In this document: positions 44,294 through 52,996 of the stretch, in pieces
Layout: each line of letters begins with the position of its first letter
How positions within the stretch are numbered: position 1 is the stretch's first letter
Origin: Brevibacterium aurantiacum
GTDB lineage: Bacteria > Actinomycetota > Actinomycetes > Actinomycetales > Brevibacteriaceae
Length of the DNA stretch: 64,000 nt
Assembly (NCBI RefSeq): GCF_900169065.1
Contig: NZ_FXZB01000010.1
Coordinates: 62,001 to 126,000 of the forward strand
Direction: 5' to 3'
Notes under the pieces: model-generated
Databases searched by the model: none
What the model was told of the DNA's origin: nothing
Seen by the model: only the letters and a program-made list of their open reading frames with translations
Program-made: the position numbers and the translations under genes

Positions 44294-45574
44294 TCAGCTG
44301 CGTTTCTTGAACCCTATCGAAGCCCCGGTCAACGTCAAGATGAGAACGGCGAACAACGAGGTCATGCACATGACGACCACGCCCGGCCACGCGAAATCGG
44401 TGAACAGAACCGCCGACAGCCAGGCGCCCAGGCTGGTGCCCAGATAGTAGACGGTGAGGTAGATGGCCGCCGATCGGGTGGAGTCGACACCGGGCCGTGA
44501 GGCGCTGGCTGACGCGGATGCGCCCGTGTGGCCGAGGAAGAAGCCGCCGGTGAGCAGGGACATGCCGATGATGATCACCGGCAGATCATCGACGAGAGTG
44601 AGTCCGGCGCCGACAAGTGCTGTGACCATCCCGATCAGTGTCAACGAGGTGCGCGAGAGCCTCGTGGCCAACCGACCGTAGTACGTGGTGACGACGGTGC
44701 CGACGAGGTAGATGAGGAAGAACAGTGCGACTGCGCCTTCGCTCAGCCGCCAGGGATCATGCTGCAGCCGAGTGCCGAGCATCGTGAAGGAGCCGCCGAA
44801 GACGATCATGCACAGGAAGCCGGTGAGGTAGATCCGCCACAGCCCCGATCTCAGCGGAATGATCGCCCGCCGAGGTGGCTGCGCGGTGTCCGCTGCTGCC
44901 GAGGATTCTGCATCGGACGTCGACTCCTGCTCTGTCGCCGCCGGTTCCGGCGCAGTCGTCGACGATTCGCGGGCGGCGATCACTCGTGAGGTGGTGAAGA
45001 GATCGTGGCGGAGCAGCCAGACCACGATGAGCCCGAAGACCAGAGAGACTGCCGCGGTGAACGCCAGGCCGCCGTGCCAGCCGAGGCCCTCCGCGGCAAG
45101 ACCGGTCAGGAGCCGGGAGGAGAGTCCGCCGATCGTGTTGCCGGCGATGTAGACACCGATAGCGCCGGGCAGTGCCTTCGCCGGCAGCCGCAGCGAAAGA
45201 TAGGCCATTGCGGTGGCAGGCACCGAGGCGATCGCCACGCCTTGGAGGAAGCGGACCGCGATGAGCAGTTCGGGGCTCGGCATGAACGGCAGGATGAGCG
45301 CGAGGAGCGCGGCCAGGACCACGCCGCCGGCGATCTGCCTGGCATGCCCGATGCGCGGGGCGAGCACGGAGAACGGGATGAGGAAGACGGCCATGGCAAC
45401 GTTGGTGGCGGAGACCGTCAGGCTCGCTGTGGGAGCGTCGATGTCGTAGGCGCCGCGGATGGCGGGGAGCAGTCCCTGCGTCTCATAGAGCACGAGGAAG
45501 ACCGAGACTCCGGCCAAGAACACCGCCACGATGGTTCGCCGAGTACTCGTCGCGCTCGGCTCACCAGTACTCAT
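44294..45574 (-). CDS. MFS transporter (YnfM-like)
   Basis: 426 residues, twelve membrane helices, with a hydrophilic central loop of about 45 residues rich in Glu/Ala/Ser between helices 6 and 7. The N-terminal VFLVLYETQGLLPAIRGAYD resembles the arabinose-efflux/YnfM subgroup of proton-driven exporters. Substrate unknown. ATG 45574 is 7 bases after a TAGCGT box (45582-45587, minus strand), and there is no good ribosome site, so it is probably leaderless. The extended frame to 45622 is rejected for that reason. Confidence 0.85.
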   Translation of the reverse strand: MSTGEPSATSTRRTIVAVFLAGVSVFLVLYETQGLLPAIRGAYDIDAPTASLTVSATNVAMAVFLIPFSVLAPRIGHARQIAGGVVLAALLALILPFMPSPELLIAVRFLQGVAIASVPATAMAYLSLRLPAKALPGAIGVYIAGNTIGGLSSRLLTGLAAEGLGWHGGLAFTAAVSLVFGLIVVWLLRHDLFTTSRVIAARESSTTAPEPAATEQESTSDAESSAAADTAQPPRRAIIPLRSGLWRIYLTGFLCMIVFGGSFTMLGTRLQHDPWRLSEGAVALFFLIYLVGTVVTTYYGRLATRLSRTSLTLIGMVTALVGAGLTLVDDLPVIIIGMSLLTGGFFLGHTGASASASASRPGVDSTRSAAIYLTVYYLGTSLGAWLSAVLFTDFAWPGVVVMCMTSLFAVLILTLTGASIGFKKRS

Positions 45575-45748
45575 AGATCCAACGCTATGCCGATACTGGG
45601 GAAAACCCCAATGCGCGAACACTCACGTGCTTCCTAGGCTGTACTCAGATCCCCCACCTGACGCCCATCCCCCGGTTCTCCGCGGCACGTCGATCACATC
45701 ACGTCGATCGCTCCCCGGAGAGCGGCGACGCAAGAGAAGGAGAACACC

Positions 45749-46189
45749 GTGTCCGTGTCGCCTCTGGTCCCCGAACTGCCCTCCATCGACCCCTTCGATT
45801 CCCTCAATTCCCTTGACTCCCTTGAACGTCCGGGTTCCGTGAAACGACCGAACTCCGACAATGAGGCCGAGCACAACCATCCCAACCGCTCCTTCTTCGT
45901 CACCTGGCTCCTATCGCTCCTGCTGGGCTTCCTCGGTGCCGACCGCCTCTACACGGGACGTTTCCTCACCGGCGGGCTCAAGCTGGTCAGCCTCGGCGGC
46001 TTGGGCCTGTGGTGGGTCTTCGACCTCGTCATCGTCATGGCCGGCGGGCTTCGCTACGACAACCGTCCCCTCAGCGGTTACGACTCCTGGAAGGAAGTCG
46101 CGTGGATCGCCACGGGGTTCCTCCTCATCATCGGCTACTCCCTCCAGCTCGACGAACTTGTTCAGGCGCTGCTCATACGAGTGTTCTGA
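45749..46189 (+). CDS. TM2-domain membrane protein
   Basis: 146 residues. A disordered N-terminus (about 1-48) with a short imperfect repeat (FDSLNSLDSLERP) is followed by the TM2 domain: two helices linked by a GxxxAD turn (LLLGFLGADRLYTGRFLTGG ... GLGLWWVFDLVIV). A third hydrophobic segment ends the protein. Function of bacterial TM2 proteins is unknown. GTG 45749 has GAGAAGGAGAA upstream. Confidence 0.8.
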   Translation: MSVSPLVPELPSIDPFDSLNSLDSLERPGSVKRPNSDNEAEHNHPNRSFFVTWLLSLLLGFLGADRLYTGRFLTGGLKLVSLGGLGLWWVFDLVIVMAGGLRYDNRPLSGYDSWKEVAWIATGFLLIIGYSLQLDELVQALLIRVF

Positions 46190-46296
46190 GCCAGACGGGC
46201 GGAACTTTAGCCCACCCTTTCCTGAAATCCCCGTGTTCTCGGTTTAGGCTCGCATCAAGCACAGACCGAAGAAGTTCAAGGAAAGGTCGGTACCCC

Positions 46297-47862
46297 ATGG
46301 TCAGCCAGCTCGGAGGAGACTCAACAGGAAAGCGCGTGGCTCAGGCCGCTGCCGCCGTCTCAGCGCTCGGCCTCGGCGCCCTCGCCGCCTGGGATGTGAC
46401 CCAGAAGAAGCATTCGATCCTGCGCAACTATCCGGTCGCCGGTCACGCACGGTATCTGCTCGAGTCGATTCGCCCAGAGATCCAGCAGTACTTCATCGAG
46501 CGGAACTGGGATGGCCGTCCGTACAATCGCAACACTCGCGCAATAATCTACGAACGCGCCAAAGGCAAGCACTCCGAAAGCGCCTTCGGGACTGAACGCG
46601 ATGTCAATCGCACGGGCTACGAGGCCCTCATGCACTCGAATGTTCCGATCACGAGCTCCCCCACTCCCCCGCGGATCCGTGTCGGCGGGGCGGAATGCAC
46701 ACAGCCCTATGACATCTCGCTCCTCAACGTCTCGGCCATGAGCTTCGGATCGCTGAGTGACAATGCGGTGCGCTCGCTCAACAAAGGCGCCGCCCTGGGT
46801 GGGTTCGCCCAGGACACCGGAGAAGGCTCGATCACGCCCTATCACCAGGAGTTCGGCGGCGACCTGATCTGGGAGATCGGCACCGGCTACTTCGGCTGCC
46901 GAACCCCCGAGGGCGAATTCGCTCCGGACGTCTTCGCCCAGAAAGCACAGGACCCACAGGTCAAGATGGTCTCTCTCAAGCTTTCCCAGGGTGCCAAACC
47001 CGGCCTCGGCGGCGTCCTGCCCGGCCCGAAGGTCACCGAGGAGATCTCAGAGATCCGCGGCATTCCCGTCGGCAAGACCTGTGTCAGCCCACCGAACCAC
47101 ACTGTATTCTCGACGCCGATCGAACTCCTGCAGTTCGTCGAACAGATGCGCAAGCTCTCCGGCGGCAAGCCTGCCGGTTTCAAGCTCTGTGTGGGCTCGC
47201 GCACCGAATTCCTCGGCATCTGCAAGGCCATGGTCGAGACCGGCATCACTCCCGACTTCATCATCGTCGACGGCTCAGAAGGCGGCACGGGAGCTGCGCC
47301 GCTCGAATTCGAAAACCACGTCGGCCTGCCTCTGACCCAGGGCCTGATGATCGTGCACAACGCGCTCAAGGGTGCGGGGCTGCGTGATCGCATCAAGATC
47401 GGTGCGGCAGGGAAGATCGCGGCCGGCTCCGACATCGTCAAGCGACTCATCCAGGGTGCCGACTTCACAATGGCGGCTCGCGCCATGATGATGGCCGTCG
47501 GCTGCATTCAGGCTCAGGTCTGCCACACCGGCAAATGCCCCGTCGGCGTGGCCACGCAGGATCCTCGCCGTGCACGCGCCATCGATGTTCCCGACAAGTC
47601 GACTCGCGTGAAGAACTACCACGACGGCACCGTCGCCGAGGCCGTGCGCCTGATGGCGTCGATGGGCGTGGCCCATCCGGATGAGCTGGAACCGACGATG
47701 CTGCGCCGCAATGTCTCGGAGTCTGAGTCCTGGTCCTACGCTCGTCTCTACGACTGGCTCAAGCCCGGCGAGCTGCTCAGCGGCGCTCCCGCTGACTGGG
47801 CCGCCGACTGGGAGACGGCCCGAGCAGACTCCTTCGCCATCCCACACGGCCACAGCCGCTGA
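46297..47862 (+). CDS. Orphan FMN-binding glutamate-synthase-like protein
   Basis: 521 residues. One N-terminal hydrophobic segment (about 12-35) anchors it. The rest is the FMN/Fe-S synthase domain of GltB: GFAQDTGEGSITPYHQEFGG, IIVDGSEGGTGAAPLEFENH (FMN), IKIGAAGKIAAGSDIVKRL and the 3Fe-4S cysteines in VGCIQAQVCHTGKCPVG. The amidotransferase and GXGXG C-terminal domains of true GltB are absent. Such stand-alone proteins occur widely; their reaction is not settled. ATG 46297 has GGAAAGG upstream at a long distance. Confidence 0.85.
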   Translation: MVSQLGGDSTGKRVAQAAAAVSALGLGALAAWDVTQKKHSILRNYPVAGHARYLLESIRPEIQQYFIERNWDGRPYNRNTRAIIYERAKGKHSESAFGTERDVNRTGYEALMHSNVPITSSPTPPRIRVGGAECTQPYDISLLNVSAMSFGSLSDNAVRSLNKGAALGGFAQDTGEGSITPYHQEFGGDLIWEIGTGYFGCRTPEGEFAPDVFAQKAQDPQVKMVSLKLSQGAKPGLGGVLPGPKVTEEISEIRGIPVGKTCVSPPNHTVFSTPIELLQFVEQMRKLSGGKPAGFKLCVGSRTEFLGICKAMVETGITPDFIIVDGSEGGTGAAPLEFENHVGLPLTQGLMIVHNALKGAGLRDRIKIGAAGKIAAGSDIVKRLIQGADFTMAARAMMMAVGCIQAQVCHTGKCPVGVATQDPRRARAIDVPDKSTRVKNYHDGTVAEAVRLMASMGVAHPDELEPTMLRRNVSESESWSYARLYDWLKPGELLSGAPADWAADWETARADSFAIPHGHSR

Positions 47863-47917
47863 GTCATACCTTGAGCCGCGGCAGTGCTGGATTCAACTGA
47901 GACAACAGGAGATCGCC

Positions 47918-48487
47918 ATGGCAACCCTCGTTCTGCTCCATTCCGCACTGGGCAAGACTCCCGGCGTCGAAGCGATCGCCGATCGATACAGAGCCGCCGG
48001 GCACACCGTGCTCACCCCCGATGTCTACGAGGGACGCACGTTCACCACCGCCGAGGCCGGGGTCGGTCACTCGCAGGACGTCGGGTTCTCTCAGCTGGTC
48101 GATCGGGCTGCCGCGGCCTGTGCTGACCTGACTGGTGAGATCGTCTTCGCCGGGCTCTCCCTCGGTGCCGGCATCGCCCAGCAGATGGGCAAGAACGACG
48201 CGCGGGCACGGGGCGCGCTCCTCTTCCACGGCGGCGGCTTCCCCAAGCCCACGCGATGGCAGGAGAATGTGCCCGTCCAGATCCATTTCTCAGTCGATGA
48301 CGAGTGGAGAGACGCAGCTGCGCCACAGACTCTGCTGGAGTCGGCTACCCGAGCGGGGGCGCAGGCGGAGTATTTCCTCTACCCGGGCGGGAGTCACCTC
48401 TTCAGCGATCCGCTGGTCGCTGACTACCGAGGGGACAGCGCGCAGCTGCTCCTCGACCGCAGTCTGGCGTTCCTCGACAAGGTCTGA
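47918..48487 (+). CDS. Dienelactone hydrolase-family alpha/beta hydrolase
   Basis: 189 residues, short alpha/beta hydrolase: LLHSALGKTPGVEAIADRYR at the N-terminus, nucleophile elbow FAGLSLGAGIAQQ (Ser, where true dienelactone hydrolases have Cys), and the catalytic His in YPGGSHLFSDP. Substrate unknown. ATG 47918 has CAGGAG before it. Separated from the flavoprotein gene by 55 bp, possibly co-transcribed. Confidence 0.83.
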   Translation: MATLVLLHSALGKTPGVEAIADRYRAAGHTVLTPDVYEGRTFTTAEAGVGHSQDVGFSQLVDRAAAACADLTGEIVFAGLSLGAGIAQQMGKNDARARGALLFHGGGFPKPTRWQENVPVQIHFSVDDEWRDAAAPQTLLESATRAGAQAEYFLYPGGSHLFSDPLVADYRGDSAQLLLDRSLAFLDKV

Positions 48488-48540
48488 GGCCCTCGGCTCG
48501 CTCCCACCCAACAAACGTCGAGAGCCGTCCGATCAATCGT

Positions 48541-48603
48541 CGAGAGCCGACCGCACCGGCCAAAGCCGACTCCCTGAAGTCGCCCGCCGCCGCTACGGTC
48601 GGC
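48541..48603. repeat. Palindromic repeat element, copy 1 (left of the AbiEi-like gene)
   Basis: 63 bp starting CGAGAGCCGACCGCACC, matching copy 2 (49653-49715) at 62 of 63 positions. Its ends form an inverted repeat (GCCGACC / GGTCGGC), and inside it CGACT-6-AGTCG forms a second small hairpin. A third partial end, CGTCGAGAGCCGTCC, lies just upstream at 48517-48531. Structure and flanking position suggest a REP- or MITE-like unit. Confidence 0.8.
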
Positions 48604-48683
48604 CTTCGGCGAATTCGCATTCTCCGGACTAGCAGAATCTGCGATTGCATCCGCTTCAATACTTAGCATTTCATTGCGTTTAG

Positions 48684-48711
48684 TATCGTTTGATGCCATT
48701 ATCGTTAGATG
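48684..48711 (+). promoter_or_regulatory. Direct repeat overlapping the start of the AbiEi-like gene
   Basis: TATCGTTTGATG (48684-48695) and TATCGTTAGATG (48700-48711) differ at one position and are 16 bp apart; the second contains the ATG start codon. AbiEi-type proteins autorepress by binding repeats at their own promoter, so this AT-rich stretch is a natural operator candidate. Confidence 0.4.
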
Positions 48712-49689
48712 GTTCAGGTTTACATGAAACAGGACCTTCTCAGATTCGGCTTGACCGATGATGACGTCCGCCGAGCGCAGCAGTGTTGCCTGCAAAAGAT
48801 TCGGCGTGGGCACTATGCTGTGGTCCGCCCTTGCAGTTCACCGCATCATGCCGTTCTGCACTCGCCTGGCGCTGCCGAGCCGATCTCTTATCCCCAGACT
48901 TTCGGCGATATCCGAGACCAGAGCGAGAACCTCAAACCCTTGATTCGTTCGCGACTGCACGAGCTCCGCTCCGGAGACGTCTTCTCTCACATCTCGGCTG
49001 CTCTGATTCACGGCATTCGCCCGCCGTTCCCTGCAACCGACAGGGCCGAGATCATCCGTACCGGTTATCACGAGAACTTCCCAACATTGCGCATCTATAA
49101 CCGCATCGTTCCACCGGCAGACCAGACCACCATCGGCGATTTTGCGGTCACAGATCTCTCGCGCACGCTCTCCGACATCGCTCATGACTACCCATTGGAG
49201 ATATCCGTACCGATGATCTCCGAGGCTCTTCGAGCCGGCAACATCAGCAAGTCCGACCTTTTCGAGCAGATGAAGATTCGTCGAAGAGGGTGCAGAGTTG
49301 CGAAGCAAGGCATCGAGCTGTCCGACCCGCTGCATGAGTCTCAGGGCGAGTCACTCTGTGCGGTGAAATTCCACAGATTCTCCATCGGAGAGATGATTCC
49401 GCAGGTGACAGTGCACGATCGCGCTGGGAAGTTTCTCGGCAGATGCGACTTCAAGCACGCAAGACTTCCGTTGATCGTGGAGTTCCATGGTCTGGGCAAG
49501 TACTACCTCAATGAGTCCGGACCAGATTGAGCCAGCAAGGACAACCATGCTCGGCACATGCGGCTCGCCAATGCCGGGTTCACAGTCTTCAATTTGGTCT
49601 GGGCCGATCTCTTTCGCAGCGAAATGTTCACTGCCATCAAGAAGCACATCGCCGAGAGCCGACCGCACCAGCCAAAGCCGACTCCCTGA
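48709..49689 (+). pseudogene. AbiEi-antitoxin-like/nuclease-fold gene interrupted by an in-frame stop
   Basis: Read from ATG 48709, 273 residues come before TGA at 49528-49530; the same frame then continues for 52 more codons to TGA 49687-49689. The parts together match a single actinobacterial family with an AbiEi-type winged-helix N-terminus (DLLRFGLTDDDVRRAQ ... IRRGHYAVV), a middle SHISAALIHGIRPPF and FAVTDLSRTLSDIAHDYPLE, and a C-terminal restriction-like fold (FLGRCDFKHARLPLIVEFHG, then after the stop HMRLANAGFTVFNLVWADLF). The region before and after the stop is what the family has continuously, so I read this as a nonsense mutation. The last residues and the final stop lie inside repeat copy 2. 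GC is visibly lower than in neighbours, suggesting acquisition. If not a pseudogene, a truncated protein is made. Confidence 0.72.
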
Positions 49690-49715
49690 AGTCGCCCGCC
49701 GCCGCTACGGTCGGC
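49653..49715. repeat. Palindromic repeat element, copy 2 (right end of the AbiEi-like gene)
   Basis: 63 bp, one difference from copy 1. Here the terminal inverted repeat is longer: GAGAGCCGACC (49655-49665) pairs with GGTCGGCTCTC (49709-49719). The element supplies the last eleven codons and stop of the broken gene (ESRPHQPKPTP). Direct orientation relative to copy 1, 1.1 kb away. Confidence 0.8.
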
Positions 49716-49773
49716 TCTCGACGAAAGTTCACGAGCCGGTGCGGAGTCGCTCCTGACTTCGGCTGCCGGCGGG

Positions 49774-50577
49774 TCAGCCCATCACCAGGCCGTTGTCGAC
49801 GACGAGGTTCTGGCCCGTCACCGCGCGTGAGGCCGGCGATGCGAAGAACACCACCGCCGAGGCGAATTCCTCCGGAGTCGTCACGTGACCCAGCGGAGTC
49901 TGTGCCGCAATCTGGTCGAAGACCTCCTCCGGCGTTGCCGAGGAGGCGTCGGTGGTGCGCAGCAGACCACCGGAGACCATGTTCACTCTGACTCCTGAGG
50001 GGCCGAGATCTTTTGCAAAGGTCCTGGTCAGGGACAGTAGAGCCGCTTTGGCCGCCGTGTAGTCGTGGTACGGCACGACCGGGTTCTGGACGAGGTTGGA
50101 TCCGATATTGATGACCCGGCCCGATCCGATCTCACGGAATCCGCTCATCGCGGCCTGGACGGTGTTGAGCGCGGCACCGACGGCGCCGCGGAACTGGTCG
50201 GTGAAATCGGAGAAGTCGATCTCGTCTGCCGGCTGTCGTTCCTCCCCGTTGAAGGAGAAGTCGACGAGGGCGTTGTTGACCACCGTCGACACGGGCGCGC
50301 CGAACTCCGCATGTGCGGCGGCGAACATGGCGTCCACGGCACGTGAGTCGGTGACATCGGCCTCGATCGCCACCGCACGTCCGCCGCGGGCCCGGACCGC
50401 CTCGGCGAGTTCCTCCGCTGCTTCGGCCGAATAGCGGTAGTTGATGACGAGCGCGGCCTCCTCGTGCGCGAAGGCCTTCGCGATGGACGAGCCCACACCG
50501 CGCCCGGCTCCTGTCACGAGGACGATCTGCTGGTCAAGCGGCATAGCCGATGATGTGAATGCCTGGGCGTTGCTCAT
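49774..50577 (-). CDS. Short-chain dehydrogenase/reductase (FabG-like)
   Basis: 267-residue SDR: VTGAGRGVGSSIAKAF (cofactor), VNNALVDFSFNG, catalytic Ser in INIGSNLVQ, YTAAK, and VRVNMVSGGLLRTTDASSAT. The C-terminal VTGQNLVVDNGLVMG matches 3-oxoacyl-ACP reductase-like enzymes. The NNAL in place of NNAG is slightly unusual. ATG 50577 has AGGAGAA upstream. Substrate unknown; it is divergent from the membrane-protein gene. Confidence 0.86.
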   Translation of the reverse strand: MSNAQAFTSSAMPLDQQIVLVTGAGRGVGSSIAKAFAHEEAALVINYRYSAEAAEELAEAVRARGGRAVAIEADVTDSRAVDAMFAAAHAEFGAPVSTVVNNALVDFSFNGEERQPADEIDFSDFTDQFRGAVGAALNTVQAAMSGFREIGSGRVINIGSNLVQNPVVPYHDYTAAKAALLSLTRTFAKDLGPSGVRVNMVSGGLLRTTDASSATPEEVFDQIAAQTPLGHVTTPEEFASAVVFFASPASRAVTGQNLVVDNGLVMG

Positions 50578-50744
50578 CGCGATTCTCCTTCGAATGCTGG
50601 GCGGTCCTCACTGCTCGGGAGGCCGTTGCAGGTCGTGATCTCACCCTACATTCGCGGCCCGTCCCGTGGGTGAACGTGAATACCGCCCCGATCCTCCTTA
50701 GACTGAGTACTCGACCATCGTTGTCCATCCCCAGGAAGTCCTTC

Positions 50745-51833
50745 ATGAGCGAGCTCGGCGCCAGCATCTCAATCGGAGTCCTCGCAGCACTCGTCGTCCT
50801 CATCATCTACATCATCGCGGCTCGGATCGGGCGATGGCAGCCGGCTCCGCAGCGTGGGCCACAAGGCGGGCAGACGCAGCCAGGCTACGGTCCCGGCGGC
50901 ACCGGTCAGCCGGGCCACGCACCGGGTTCACGGCCACGGGGCGGCTCATACGATCAGTCGACGCGTGCCTACACTCAGCCGACGCAGGCCTATGATCAGA
51001 CGACTCGCGCCTATCCCCAACAGCCCGAGCGCGTCTACGGCATGAGCGAGGACGAGACTCGTGTGCTGCCCGCGACCGGGGCCGACACCGATCCACGGGC
51101 CACGAAGGCTGAACTCAGAGACAACATCGGCCAGTCGGGGCAGATGGTCGAGACGAACCGTCGCGCGGCCACCTCCTCGAACGGTGACACGCTGGCGGTG
51201 TTCACGTATATCTTCGGCGCCGCTCTCATCGCCGTCATCGCGTTCGTGTTCTTCAACAATCTCCTCCTCCCCGCTACGGTCGGCGCACTGGCCGGCGCGA
51301 TCATCTGCGTGGCGTTGGCATCGACCTACACGCTGAAGTCCCTCGAATTCTGGCCGGACAATTCGACGATCACCATCATCAACCTCCTCGTGGCCCTGGC
51401 CGCCTCCGTCGCCATGTTCATCGGTGCCGAGCAGACCGAACGCGACGGATTCACACTGGGCCGCATCACCGATTCCTTCGCCGCACTGCCCTTCAGCGAA
51501 GGATTCACCGGTTTCGCCACCGCCATCGCCGATCGCGTCGTCGAGTTCTTCCGCGAATTCGGGTTCATGGGCTTCATCTTCCTGATCCTCATGGGCGTCG
51601 GCTGCATCATCGTCTTCACTCTGGCGGCCAAGTCACTCATCGACGTCATGGACTGGCGCATCTTCGTCCAGTTCGGACGCTTCGTCACCGACCGCCCCAT
51701 GTCCCATTCGCGTGCCGTTCGCTTCCAGTCTTCGAAGGTTTCGCACACCGTGACGTCGATCATTCTGGCCGGGATCGCGGTCCTCTGCGCGACCGGAATG
51801 GCCTATGACGGATTCACCTGGTTCACTCGCTGA
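50745..51833 (+). CDS. Hypothetical membrane protein with Tyr/Thr-rich linker
   Basis: 362 residues, no family recognised. One N-terminal helix (SIGVLAALVVLIIYIIAARI) is followed by a disordered linker (about 35-130) rich in Gln, Gly, Pro and Tyr, with TRAY/TQAY repeated four times, then four or five membrane helices. The linker is the sort seen in divisome- or envelope-associated proteins, and its Thr/Tyr pattern could be phosphorylated. ATG 50745 has AGGAAG 7 bases upstream. It directly precedes the ole operon, which has its own -10-like TAAGAT at 51857-51862. Confidence 0.7.
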   Translation: MSELGASISIGVLAALVVLIIYIIAARIGRWQPAPQRGPQGGQTQPGYGPGGTGQPGHAPGSRPRGGSYDQSTRAYTQPTQAYDQTTRAYPQQPERVYGMSEDETRVLPATGADTDPRATKAELRDNIGQSGQMVETNRRAATSSNGDTLAVFTYIFGAALIAVIAFVFFNNLLLPATVGALAGAIICVALASTYTLKSLEFWPDNSTITIINLLVALAASVAMFIGAEQTERDGFTLGRITDSFAALPFSEGFTGFATAIADRVVEFFREFGFMGFIFLILMGVGCIIVFTLAAKSLIDVMDWRIFVQFGRFVTDRPMSHSRAVRFQSSKVSHTVTSIILAGIAVLCATGMAYDGFTWFTR

Positions 51834-51960
51834 GAAACAATTCAGCCTGAGGGATATAAGATAGTCTCCGGACTTCCCCGTCGTGGCGCGCTCCAAGAGT
51901 GCGTCGCATCGGCCCTCAGCAGACGACGACGAACGACCCGCAAAGGGATGAAAACCTCAA

Positions 51961-52989
51961 TTGGCGAACGGCAACGCAACATTCCGGCACTCGAACGTGG
52001 CGCTTCTCGGCCTGACCGAGATCCTCGCCCCGAACGAAGTGACCTCTCAAGAATTCGACGAGCGCCTCGCCGATACCCTGTCCACCCTCAATCTGCCCAC
52101 GGGCCTTCTGCAGCGCGTCGCCGGTGTCGACGCACGCCGCAACTGGGACGTGCCGAGCCAGTTCGCCGATGGAGCGATCGCGGCCGGTAAGAAGGCTCTC
52201 GCCGAGTCGGGGGTCTCTCCCGAGTCGATCGGACTGATGGTCAACACCTCAGTCACGCGTGAGCACCTCGAACCCTCTGTGGCCGTCGGCGTCCACGCGG
52301 GCATCGGTCTGGGCTCGCAGGCGATGAATTTCGACATCACCAACGCCTGCCTGGGCTTCGTCAACGGAATGACCCTGGCCGCGAACATGATCGACGCCGG
52401 TCAGATCGAATACGCCCTCGTCGTCGCCGGCGAAGACGCCTCCCGCGTCCAAGAGGCCACACTGGCCCGACTGACCCGTCCCGGCATCAGCCGCGAGGAA
52501 TACCTCAACGAGTTCGCCTCCCTGACACTGGGGTCCGGTGCCTCCGCCGCCGTCCTCGGGCCAGCCGACAAGCACCCGGAGGGCCACCGCATCCTGGGCG
52601 GCATCACCCGCGCCGCGACCCAGCACCACGAACTGTGCGTGGGCGATCACAACGGAATGTTCACCGACACCAAGGGTCTGCTGGCCGGCGGGATGGAACT
52701 CGTCGTCGCCGCGTGGGAAGAAGCCCACGAGGACGGCTGGAACTGGCGCGAGATGGATCGCTACGTCATGCACCAGGTCTCCGACGTGCACGTCAACTCG
52801 ATCACGAAGGCCGCGAACCTCGATCCCGATCGGATTCCGGTCACCTATCCCGAACTCGGCAATGTGGGACCGGCTTCCCTGCCGATCACGCTCAGCCGTG
52901 AGGCATCACACCTCAAACCCGGCGACCGCATCCTGTGCATGGGAGTCGGGTCGGGACTCAACGCCGCAATGACCGAAATCGAGTGGTAG
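51961..52989 (+). CDS. oleA: OleA, acyl-CoA condensing thiolase of olefin synthesis
   Basis: 342 residues, KASIII/thiolase fold. Non-decarboxylative head-to-head condensation of two fatty acyl-CoAs to a beta-keto acid. Catalytic Cys in DITNACLGFVNGM, His in MHQVSDVHVNSI, Asn in ELGNVGPASLP. The EHLEPSVA segment carries the Glu of the OleA family that reaches across the dimer. The start is TTG 51961 (AAAGGGA some 13 bases before); the N-terminal GNATFRHSNVALLGLTEI resembles other OleA proteins, so this codon is preferred over GTG 51997. It heads oleA-oleBC-oleD. Named OleA and not FabH because of the neighbours. Confidence 0.9.
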   Translation: MANGNATFRHSNVALLGLTEILAPNEVTSQEFDERLADTLSTLNLPTGLLQRVAGVDARRNWDVPSQFADGAIAAGKKALAESGVSPESIGLMVNTSVTREHLEPSVAVGVHAGIGLGSQAMNFDITNACLGFVNGMTLAANMIDAGQIEYALVVAGEDASRVQEATLARLTRPGISREEYLNEFASLTLGSGASAAVLGPADKHPEGHRILGGITRAATQHHELCVGDHNGMFTDTKGLLAGGMELVVAAWEEAHEDGWNWREMDRYVMHQVSDVHVNSITKAANLDPDRIPVTYPELGNVGPASLPITLSREASHLKPGDRILCMGVGSGLNAAMTEIEW

Positions 52990-52996
52990 AGGTTCA

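Noticed and set aside
48541-49715. Intact insertion sequence
   Set aside because: No transposase is encoded between the repeats, which are in direct orientation, and no target-site duplication could be recognised.
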